From contig CM049985.1 in the NCBI GenBank assembly GCA_016630955.3, forward strand, positions 868,001 through 932,000: a DNA stretch of 64,000 bases, in the 5' to 3' direction. The notes beneath the pieces are model-generated. The model saw nothing but the letters and a program-made list of their open reading frames with translations. It had not been told where the DNA came from and did not search any database. Made by a program: the position numbers and the translations under genes. This DNA comes from Didymella arachidicola. Taxonomy: Eukaryota > Ascomycota > Dothideomycetes > Pleosporales > Didymellaceae. Positions within the stretch are counted from its first letter, which is position 1; each line of letters begins with the position of its first letter. Below are positions 31,562-40,429 of the stretch, one piece after another.

Positions 31562-31971
31562 TATCTTCGGTCTGATTCCGCGGCCATGGCCATTCGTATG
31601 AAAGCAAGCGCTTGCTCCGTAGGCACTGTGGGGTCTGCGCTTTCATTGCTCGACGATGAAGAAGATGTGTTATCGGGACTGCCATTGCTCTCGCTCGCGT
31701 CGCTTACATGCCCGTCATCTTCAGAATGCTCATCGTCGGGCGCATCGTCAGGTTCATCGCTGGGTCCGGCCGGGGTATTTGCATGTCCTGCAGCTTGGGA
31801 ACGACTCTTGCGCTTTGATTGTTGCGAGCTGCCGCGATTCTCACCGCTGCGCTTCCTCTTTTGCCCTGTTGCTGCAGTCTTGAGGGGCTTTGAAGTTGGA
31901 CGTTCAGTTGCTACGTCTGTCAGCAGAGTTAAAGAACTCCAGCAGAGCCATTTCGGATCGCGCTATTGGAG
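31562..31971 (-). pseudogene. 5' half of the transposon-split paralog gene (member B)
   Basis: The minus strand from the element's right border reads, in translation order, ATERPTSKPLKTAATGQKRK, a Ser/Arg-basic stretch, an acidic Asp/Glu stretch (DEPDDAPDDEHSEDDGH), SSSSSSNES and finally PTEQALAFIRMAMAAESDRR up to the insertion. The last block parallels PLSEAMFIIRTAWKPPAA of member A at the same place relative to the SYDP/PFRDHR block. That confirms both flanks were one gene. A TTTAACTCTGCTGACAG intron end near 31930 suggests a further 5' exon that was not identified. Confidence 0.6.
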
Positions 31972-32802
31972 ATTTTCAAGGTTGGAGAATTTCAAGGTTG
32001 GAGCTTGAACATGAACTTGAGAAGAAAATTTCGATGAAAAAAGCAAAGTCGTGGTGACCAGAACACCTTCCGACTGCACTCCGATGACGTGCACGATCAG
32101 GGGTCTCCGTAGCGCGCACCTTAAGGTCATGAATTAGCTTAGGATATAGTGTTATATAGGTGATCTGCTGCAATTATACCATTAGACTGTAATAGATTAA
32201 CATAGCCCTGTTATAGGAAAGGTTATGTTATAATCTATCTGCCTATTATAAGTGCTCTAATATTATATAGGATAGCACATCTTACCTCTGAAAGAGCTAA
32301 ACACTATCATTAAAGGAGAGAGATTAGTGTTTATACCTCTGAGGATTATTTGCTAACGCTATAGTAGGAGAGAGGCACACACTATACGGCTGTAACATAG
32401 ATAGAAAGGTGCAGCACACTTACATTACTGTAGGAGCACCATCTGCTACTATGCAACGTGTGATAGCAGGCAGGGTATACGTACTCTGCCTAATATGCCC
32501 GGCGTATGTTTGTACTTTAAGGCAGGTAGCCTGATATGATATCACGCTGTTTATATATTGCGGGCATATCACACAGACACAGTGCTATTAAGTGACATCG
32601 TTTTAATAGCATGCCCTACACATGTCATCGACCCTAGGGTGTGCGCTACGGCTGATCAAGCGCTGACATGAAGATTTGGTTTATCGGGAAGCCTGCATAT
32701 CTAGCTGCTGAGATGGCTACAGATTAACAGAAGCTCCAACACCGCCTACCAATCCCTTAGCCGTTCCCAGCCGTTCCAATCCCACACAAGCCTCTCCCCA
32801 AC
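31972..32802. other. TpA-rich tract with no gene, probable RIP-degraded relic
   Basis: Roughly 32130-32650 is far richer in A+T than its surroundings and full of TpA steps (for example TTATAATCTATCTGCCTATT near 32230). It has few CpG or CpA and no long open frame on either strand. This is the look of repeat-induced point mutation in filamentous ascomycetes. Remnants of a coding sequence could not be identified. It borders both the split paralog gene and member C. Confidence 0.55.
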
Positions 32803-34524
32803 TCACTCATCTTCCCTTCCATCCCCCCACATCTCCTCCCACAATTCATCACTCACCACACCAACAATCTCCAAAACCGCACGCTGCGCATCCATAACTT
32901 CCCTAGCCTTCCTCTGTACCTCAGCATGTGCCTCGAGTACCGCGTGCCCGAACTTCGCACTATCGAACCCGCGTTCAATTGCAGCTGATTTTCTGGTCCT
33001 CGCGAGCTCGACTTCGATCTCGGCGGAAGCAAGCTCACTGCTTGCTCTGCGGCATGCGAGCACGGCTAGCTGGTAGCGATGTCTATCTTCTGGCGAGAGA
33101 TGGGTGAGAGATTCACCAGCGGTCATGGTCTGATTGGGGCGGTGTCGCTTTGGGGGTGGTGCTTGGTCGTCTAGCTGGTCTTCTGCGGGTCGCGTTGTTC
33201 GTGGTTGTGGAGGAGCTTGTTGTGGTCCAGGAACTGGTATGGATGGAGTGTGGGTTACGGTCACCGCTGAATGTAGCTCATCGCCGCCACCGGGCGCTGC
33301 GGGAGTCGTGACAGTGGGCTCGACTGTCTTGGCCTCGTCGCCAGTATTGCTCTGACTTGCATCGACCTGAGCACCTGCCGCAGCTCGTTGTTTTGCTTGA
33401 TTGGTGGCATATTTCAGGTACCGCAGTGACCTCTTTGATCGGTATCTTATTTTATCGCCGAACAGCCTCCGATGGTTGAGGGCCTCAAGGGTTTCCTCCG
33501 GGTTCACGTGCGCAGTGGCTTTTGAGAACTCTAATAAGGGTTCAAGAAATCGGAGTGGCCAAACATTCTCGTTGCCTTTGGGATGTGCGTTGTCGGGCAA
33601 GTAGTTGAGGATTGTCTCGTCCCAGTGATCGTAGATGGCTTTGATTACCTGCAGTCGCTGTTCCTTCTCATCTTGAACTGCTGGCCGTACCTGCGACAGA
33701 TTATCGTCGGCATTTTGTGGAGCGTCGCCATGATCTTCAGTATTAGATTCCTCGTCGCCAGGTAGCTCATCTTCGGTCGTATCGGTGATTTTATCTTCCG
33801 CGTCGTCGACTTTGCTGTCTTCAAAGCTGCCATCCCGCAGCTTGATGAGAGCGTTAACCTCCAACCTCAGGTTCCTATCTTGCTCCACACCATTTCCTCC
33901 GATGCTGCCTACGCCTGGCCGTGTCTTGTTGCGGCGTTCCAATGTCTGTATGAGATCGGCAACGGCCTCACTGCGCTGGGTCTCGGAGGGCGTCAACAAT
34001 GCCAAAGTCTCAAACGCACGCAACGTTCTCGTACTGAGTTTGCCTTTATCCGCGAAGTAAGTTGTGTAGTAAGATCGGCTGCTGTGCGGTTTGCCTTTGC
34101 TCGGTCCGCGTGAAGCCTTCCAGTTCTTGATGTAGTCCTTCAGAGGCCGCTCCCAATCTGATTGGAACCGGGACAGACCCTTTTCCCTGATGAGCTCCGC
34201 CTTCCTCACTTCGTCCTCGTCCTCCTCTTCTTGCTCCTCATCGTCCCCCTCCTCTACTAGCTGACCCCCCGACAGACCCCCAATCCCACCATCCCCATTC
34301 TCACTCTCCACCACACTCTCCCGCGCATCACCAACCTCATCCACCACCCCATAAGGACGCTTCCCCCTACTCTTATGATTCATACCTCCCCTTGCCTTGT
34401 TGATCGCAGTGAATGCCATCGATGCTGTGTCGTGTATCAAATGAAAACGTGCTCTATCACAGACACTCCCCGTGGAGGGTTCAGCGCGCTGAAATACATC
34501 TGATGAATGGCGTATAGCAAACAT
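32803..34524 (-). CDS. Unrecognised charged coiled-coil protein, probable member C of the local group
   Basis: An open frame of 573 codons. The start is probably an internal Met (MAFTAINKARGGM or MNHKSRGKRPYGV), because the first 35 residues look untranslated. An acidic run (EEGDDEEQEEEDEDEV) is followed by DWERPLKDYIKNWKASRGP and SYYTTYFADKGKLSTRTLRA. A middle block, LNYLPDNAHPKGNENVWPLR then FLEPLLEFSKATAHVNPEET, loosely resembles the SYDP/PFRDHR/LLA block of members A and B. A Pro/Thr-rich linker and a C-terminal coiled coil (ELASAEIEVELARTRKSAAI) follow. That tail also resembles the tail of member B. No domain of known function was recognised. Relation to A and B is suggested, not proven. 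Confidence 0.62.
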   Translation of the reverse strand: MFAIRHSSDVFQRAEPSTGSVCDRARFHLIHDTASMAFTAINKARGGMNHKSRGKRPYGVVDEVGDARESVVESENGDGGIGGLSGGQLVEEGDDEEQEEEDEDEVRKAELIREKGLSRFQSDWERPLKDYIKNWKASRGPSKGKPHSSRSYYTTYFADKGKLSTRTLRAFETLALLTPSETQRSEAVADLIQTLERRNKTRPGVGSIGGNGVEQDRNLRLEVNALIKLRDGSFEDSKVDDAEDKITDTTEDELPGDEESNTEDHGDAPQNADDNLSQVRPAVQDEKEQRLQVIKAIYDHWDETILNYLPDNAHPKGNENVWPLRFLEPLLEFSKATAHVNPEETLEALNHRRLFGDKIRYRSKRSLRYLKYATNQAKQRAAAGAQVDASQSNTGDEAKTVEPTVTTPAAPGGGDELHSAVTVTHTPSIPVPGPQQAPPQPRTTRPAEDQLDDQAPPPKRHRPNQTMTAGESLTHLSPEDRHRYQLAVLACRRASSELASAEIEVELARTRKSAAIERGFDSAKFGHAVLEAHAEVQRKAREVMDAQRAVLEIVGVVSDELWEEMWGDGREDE

Positions 34525-35466
34525 CTGTTATTTGCACCGACAAGCGGACACGAAGGGTTTGTTCGAGAGGATTCTTGTGGCTTTGTTATGAAGGCTGGCA
34601 AATTGTGTGGATTGGTAGTTGCTGTGGATAGAGGGGTTTGCTGGTGCGTGTTGTTCGATTGCTGGGGTGCGGAGACGTGTATGGAGATAACGATATTGGT
34701 GATGGGAGGGATGGTCTCGTGGCATAGATTTGAGGCGCGGAGATGTAGTGGACTGGCTGAGAGGGACGGCGGGAGTCTTTGGAGTTGTAAAGATGGATTA
34801 GAAGTGCGGACGTATGGCAAAGGAGATTACCATGCCGCGAACATAGCTAGTGAGATATTCGCAACAGGGCTCGATCAGAGCAACACATACTGAGTCTAGT
34901 TCGGCGTCTTCAGGGGATTTTGCATGACAGGCAGCGTCAGGTCATGCAGTAGTTCGAACGTTTTACACCCATTCCTTCCCAAGCTCATCCTTCAGCTCAT
35001 CCACCAGCTTGGCCATCTGCTGCTTCCTAGCTCTGAGTCTTGCCCAACTATCCTGAGCATCAGTGTTTGCCTGGGGAACGTTTTGTTTTCGCGCAAGTCT
35101 GAATTTTTGCACGCCTGTGCATGCCTGGATGAGCCTGTCTGGGCCAGAAACACGGGTAAGCGGAGTTACAGGAGGGCCCCCGTAAACCTGGGCATCGGTT
35201 CCGTGCGTACCCAAGTTTGTGGACGAACATGAGGTTCCAGCAGTCTCTCACTCTTCACATCAGCGTTGGAATGGTCGTTCCGGGGAAGTCCACCACGAAA
35301 CACCGAGACTAGTGGCAACAATAGTGTTCGCGTTGCCCACCCCAAAGTCGTGCCACCCTGGATGCTAATGGTAGTTACATCCGGCTAGTCGAGCATCGTG
35401 CTCTGGGCACTGTTCATCTTCATTGTCGTGTGATCAGAAATGGTGTGATCTTATAGAGCTTCTTGC
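34525..35466. other. 940-base gene-free region
   Basis: Open frames on both strands are short and overlap. None has a recognisable motif. It contains the upstream region of member C and the 3' side of the next gene. Confidence 0.35.
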
Positions 35467-36834
35467 TCATGAAAATTCTGGGGCCAGACATCGCTTGATC
35501 CAGCTTCCTACGCCCTCGATATGTGTCCTCGCTCGTGGCCCGCACACATGCTGTGACCAGAGCCCGGTGTCTGAATGCGTGTCGAACAGCACCCGTGACT
35601 CGGCATACTCTTCGTAGTACACCTTCTCGGAAGGGTCATGCGCGCGTGTACGACCAGTCTGAGACTTCATCGCATGTCTCGCAATGCTTCGTCTGAGCAC
35701 CTTCGCCAGTTCCGCTGCCTGATCTTGGAGCGGACTTTGTGCTCCAGTGGTAATGTTCCAAGCCGGCAAGCTAACTTTACCGCTACCTGCTTGTGGATAC
35801 ACGCGAGCATAAGAGCGACATCTCGTCAACTCAGGTGTTCCTAGCTCAATTGCTTTGGTACTGCCGTTGAAAGACTCGAAATGATTCAGGCTCATCTGGA
35901 TTTCAGGATCGAGTGCGTAGTCGGGCTGTCCGAGTGTTGAGTCAACGATTTGTGGCATTAGCAGCTGCGCGTTGGGAGAGCGGAAGAAGTGGATTGGTGA
36001 GGCGAAACGGTCAAATATGTCTTCCTGTCGCCGAAACAATACGCTGCGCAGCTCAGCAAGAGGCAGGGTGGGTATGATCGAGCTGTCCGCCCAAGCTTGC
36101 CACGATGTGAGTGTTACGGCTTTGGGTTTTCTCTTCCGCTTGACCTTCGCCTTTGGCAGCTTGCCAACTTTGAGGGCCTTGAATGATGCCATCATGTCTT
36201 CAGCGGGAAACGCTGTCTCTTCTGACGATACTGGTTCTGGCAGCTCTGATGCGCTGACATGAGGTAGGTCGTCAGGAAAGACCCAATCTGCGATGGGATT
36301 GTTCACCGCGGCAGCCACGACGCGGCTCTCACCCACTCGACATTCGGTCAAAGCCAGCATCGCGGCGATTGAGCCACCCATCAACTCTCCGCACACGCCT
36401 AGACGTGCGGCAGAAGGCTTTTGAGACCCATCGAGGAGCAGATTTTCCTGTACCCAGTCATACCCATAGAGAACGTCATGGTAAGGTATTGGAAACCGAT
36501 GCTGGGAAGATGCACGATAGTTGATGCGGACGATAGTCGCTGCGCTCGATGCACGCAGAGCGTCGATGACACCCTCCTCTGCAGCAGAGCTGTCGGGAAC
36601 TACGGGCCCAGGTGGCAGGTAGATAAGCACAGGGGACAGTGCATCGAGAGCGTGATAGACATCAATACCGATGGAGCCATTTGAACGACACGGTACATCG
36701 AAGTGCTCCTCACGTGGGAGGGCAGTGACAACTGAGTAAGTGCGTTTGGGGGTGCAAGTGCCAGCACGATGTGATAATAGCGGTGAAGGATATCCAAACC
36801 TGATCGCCTTGAGGGACCTGCAACGAGGAAGCAT
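35467..36834 (-). CDS. Alpha/beta-hydrolase-fold protein without the nucleophile serine
   Basis: The open frame extends to 37035 but has no ATG there. The ATG at 36834 gives MLPRCRSLKAIRFGYPSPLL, a basic leader that could target mitochondria, and 455 residues. The fold is recognisable from VLIYLPPGP, ATIVRINYRASSQHRFPIPY (strand and loop before the nucleophile elbow) and VLYGYDWVQENLL. At the elbow, family hydrolases have G-x-S-x-G; here it reads CGELMGGSIAAML, with leucine in place of serine. A basic KAKVKRKRKPKA insert lies midway. The C-terminus keeps a late His/Asp region (DPSEKVYYEEYAESRVLFDT). It is probably a catalytically inactive member used for binding or assembly. This is inference. 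Confidence 0.75.
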   Translation of the reverse strand: MLPRCRSLKAIRFGYPSPLLSHRAGTCTPKRTYSVVTALPREEHFDVPCRSNGSIGIDVYHALDALSPVLIYLPPGPVVPDSSAAEEGVIDALRASSAATIVRINYRASSQHRFPIPYHDVLYGYDWVQENLLLDGSQKPSAARLGVCGELMGGSIAAMLALTECRVGESRVVAAAVNNPIADWVFPDDLPHVSASELPEPVSSEETAFPAEDMMASFKALKVGKLPKAKVKRKRKPKAVTLTSWQAWADSSIIPTLPLAELRSVLFRRQEDIFDRFASPIHFFRSPNAQLLMPQIVDSTLGQPDYALDPEIQMSLNHFESFNGSTKAIELGTPELTRCRSYARVYPQAGSGKVSLPAWNITTGAQSPLQDQAAELAKVLRRSIARHAMKSQTGRTRAHDPSEKVYYEEYAESRVLFDTHSDTGLWSQHVCGPRARTHIEGVGSWIKRCLAPEFS

Positions 36835-37035
36835 CAAGACGCGCTTGGAAAAGTGACGCAAATGATAGGACAGCAGGCGAGGACGTTGGACTTGGATGTG
36901 GCACCTGCGCTTGCCGTATACACCAAGTATCACGATGCTTGAGGTAGGAGCGACCAGGGAAACAGCAACAACACCACTGACGACACTTGGATACTGTGAG
37001 GGGCGACCTGGCGACGTAAGGACCGCACGCGACAC

Positions 37036-37712
37036 GAAATACGGTTGTCAGACTTAGCAAGGATCTCGAAGGCGGCTGAAAAGCGTGTTTTGGTGGTACG
37101 GGTGGTCAGGGGCGGGCGGCGCAGTGACCATATCAAGGAAATTAGAGAGGGTCCCCGACGTTAGCAGGGCAGCTCCCGCAGGCTAGAGCTACGATCCTAC
37201 GCCGTGCCGCCTGTTGTGCTCTTGTCTCTCCTGTTGTCTCTCCTTGCTGCGCGTGTTCTGCTTCTCTGCGGTTGACATTGTTGTTGTTGTTGTTGCTGTT
37301 GGACGCCTGGAACATTGGAAACTCTGGTTAGTTGGACCCTTGATCCGCGGTCATCGCCCGTCACTTGGCTCTGCGAACGGTGCACCGCCTCGCAAAGCTG
37401 CGCACCAAGTCTTTGCGCCCACTCTCTGCATGCGCCCAAGTCCTCAGCCCTCGCCCGCGTTATAGTCGGCAGTACGTCCCTCTGCGACTGCCTGGCCCGT
37501 ATACCGAAACTCTGCCCACCGCGCGGCATCTGCGAACCCCCTTATAGCTACCCAGACTTCAGCTTCGACCCCGTACGGCGCCCAGCCCTCGCAGATTCCC
37601 TCGACCCACCCGCGACTACACACACTAGGCCGCAAACCGCAGCAATACTGGCGACTGTGCGGTAGCAACTCTGAGCCAGCAGCGACAGGCCCACCCTGTT
37701 GCCGCATCCACC
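37036..37712. other. Intergenic region and long 5' leader of the GT32 gene
   Basis: About 680 bases between divergent genes. A (TTG)n microsatellite occurs at about 37277-37300. The 3' part is C-rich, typical of a fungal 5' untranslated leader. Confidence 0.4.
37277..37300. repeat. (TTG)n microsatellite
   Basis: About six TTG triplets in a row, in the leader region upstream of the glycosyltransferase. Probably neutral. Confidence 0.7.
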
Positions 37713-39643
37713 ATGGCGGAACAGTCCAAAGTACGGGCGGCATGCGCCCTGTTGAAGAACCTCGTGCTGGCAGCGATGTTGTATGCAGCCATCTATGGGA
37801 TCATAAATCTCGTCAGCGACCCAAGTGTTGCTACCAAAGGCAAGCTAGGCATTCCTGCGTTTCTGGACAAGGCCGGCCCAACGGAGCTGATCAAGACGAC
37901 CAAGTCAGGCGTCCAGGTCAAGTTCGCTGGTACCACCAAGACAGTCACTATCAACCCGCACGCCAATGTCTTCAACCGCCCGGTCACCGCCGTCAAGATC
38001 AAGGACGACTTCATGGGCCCCCGCCCCCATGTCGACACTGAGGCTGATCTGCACATGCTGGTTGAGGAGTGCAGGGGCACATACAACGGCATTGAGAAGA
38101 TGAGGAATGTGTTTGACTGTCTGAAGTTCTTCGCCGACGATGAGTCTCGATACTACAAGCTGCCCGAGGAGTCTGCCCGCGCGAGTGCCCAGGATCCCCG
38201 CAAGGCCGAGTACGTCAACGCAGACGGTCACGACAACACATGGAAGAGCTACACGCCTGTGAAGGACGCAATAGCGGCGAATGGATCGAAAATTGGCACT
38301 TGCCCTGGACCCATCATCCCGTACCACGTCTACTGGACCGGCCCTGCGACCTGGCGAGTTGAGGTCTTCATCAAGAGTTACCTATACACCCAGAACCTGG
38401 CTTGCTCGCGTCTGTGGTTGTGGCTGGACAGTGACAAGAACCCTAATGCCGTCAAAAACATGATGACCAAGGATGCCCTGTTCGCTCGCTTCTTGCCTCT
38501 GGTAGAGCGTGGTGACATTGTCCTGAAGGCTTGGAACTTCCCTGCGCGTATTCCTCTGCCAAAGGACGAGGAGGATAAGAACGGCTTCGGGTACTACAGC
38601 ACGCCTGGTCGACCCAACGCTGACGGTGAAAAGGCGCTAGCTGAGAACATCATCGAAGACAAGAACGGCCAGCAGTGGCTCGTTCTGACTCCAAAGCAAA
38701 TGACTTTCCTGCCCGTCGCTGTCTCAGACGCGGTCCGCTTCATCGTCCTGCACATCCATGGCGGCGCATACTTCGACATGGATGTCCTTATGCTTCGAGA
38801 CATGAGACCCCTCCTCCTCCCCAAGGAGCACGCCTTCGCCGAGCGCTGGGCCGCCCACCCGCACCCCGGCGACTACAACACCGCCATCATGTCACTCACC
38901 GCCAACTCGTCACTTTCTTCTTACCTCCTCTACGGTGGCATCCGCATGGGTGTCAACTTCCACCCGCGTGTTCTCGGCCGCATGGCTTGGAAAGACGGCC
39001 GCGACCAAGAGTTCCTCATGCTGGAGACCGGTGCCTTCGACCCCATCTGGACAGAGTTCAACTGGGACCGCGAGGGTCGCTGCACAGTGCCGTGTCTGCG
39101 TGACTACGGCGCTGTATTCAAAGGCAAGAAGGGCTCGCTCAAGGACGAGTGGGAAAGCTACGACGGCCCGCACCTCGAGTCTATTGATCTCGACAAGGCG
39201 CAACGCAAGGAGCTGAAGGCGCGTGCGCATGAGGACGAGGAGAATGTCCCTGCCTCTGCGGCAGCGACGCCCGCGAAGGAGCATGCGGATTCTTTCCAGG
39301 CGACACTGGACGAAGAGGCGGAGCTCAGGAAGGCAGGCGTAGTAGCGGATTACAGATTCGACGAGGACAAATTCCCACCAAACAATAGGACGCTGGAGAA
39401 CTTCTTCCGTGGCGCCTGGACATACCACATCCACAACCAAGTAAGCCTCTCTCCCTTTCCCTCCCAATCATACAGACCCTAACAAAAACCCAGTGGCTCA
39501 AGCATCCCGAACCCTCATCCTGGATCAGCATCCTCGAACACGCCCAAGACGCCTTCTTCGCGCGCTCACGCACAAACCCCTACGGCGAGAAATGGACCGG
39601 TCCCAACCTCGCCCCTTACAACTACTGGCCCGAATTCGTCTGA
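37713..39643 (+). CDS. GT32-type glycosyltransferase with DxD motif, type II membrane protein
   Basis: Exon 1 is 37713-39440 and exon 2 is 39494-39643. The 53-base intron (GTAAGC donor, ACCCAG acceptor) replaces a short read-through end with WLKHPEPSSWISILEHAQDA and a C-terminus YNYWPEFV; total 625 residues. An N-terminal anchor (VLAAMLYAAIYGIINLV, about 18-34) follows a short cytosolic tail, so the catalytic part is lumenal. The sugar-binding DxD block is VLHIHGGAYFDMDVLMLRDM, near residues 345-364. It is preceded by IPYHVYWTGPATWRVEVFIK and RLWLWLDSD, as in GT32 alpha-mannosyl/galactosyltransferase relatives. It likely extends glycans in the Golgi; donor and acceptor are unknown. Confidence 0.88.
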
Positions 39644-40429
39644 GCCCCCACCCTCCTCCTCCTCAGACCCCACCCCTCCTCTTCCCAACAGAAGTCGCCG
39701 CGCCGCGGTGACACGCACGATGTCAACGGCCGCTCCACCCACGATCTAAACGCCATCTTGCCAGCGCCCTTTCAAATATCGCCAGCTTTTTTTACATAGC
39801 GAGGACGTGGCGTTTGGTGTATGTGTATATATCTTGTGTCTGTGTCCGTTTTAAGGAAGTTCGGTTCTGTGTTGTTATACCATACCCTCGCTTGATCGGG
39901 CTTGAGGATTTGATACTGTTCTGCTCTGTTATGTTCTTGTAAAAAGTTTGGTGGTGGAGAAATGGAGATGTGGATACTAAGTTGTTTGTGGTGCTGTGTG
40001 ATGTATACGTCGTGATCTACGAGTCTTTATCGCAGTGCCACGTGCTCATGCACCGATGTGGATAGCATGCGCGGAACCGAGGGCGTTGTGCTGCTGTGCT
40101 GAGGTACTATGCGTGATGCGGTGTTGGATACCTAATAACCACGCGCGAAGACAAGCATCCAGGCGGGGTGGGAGGTCTGCGCGGGAGGCGGTGCTGGGAC
40201 ACGCGAGGCCTGCCAGGAGATGAGTAGTGTGCGTTTGCATTCGTTGCATTGTCTCGCTATCTGGAAAGGAGGGGCGTACATCACATTGTGACCGGGATTG
40301 ACACGGCCCAGGCTTATGCTTAGCTGTGAGGATCCAGCGTTCTGTTATCGCCTCCCTATCTACCTATCTAAATCTGCTTTTCCCAGAACTCAAACGCCTC
40401 GAGTTGCACCTTCCAGGCCCGCAGGCTAT
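39644..40429. other. Spacer between convergent GT32 and VPS27 genes
   Basis: It holds the 3' regions of both genes. The stretch after 39780 is T/G-rich, as in fungal 3' untranslated regions. No gene is called. Confidence 0.4.

Noticed and set aside
34437..34893. Open frames on both strands upstream of member C
   Set aside because: The overlapping sense and antisense frames have no composition or motif support.
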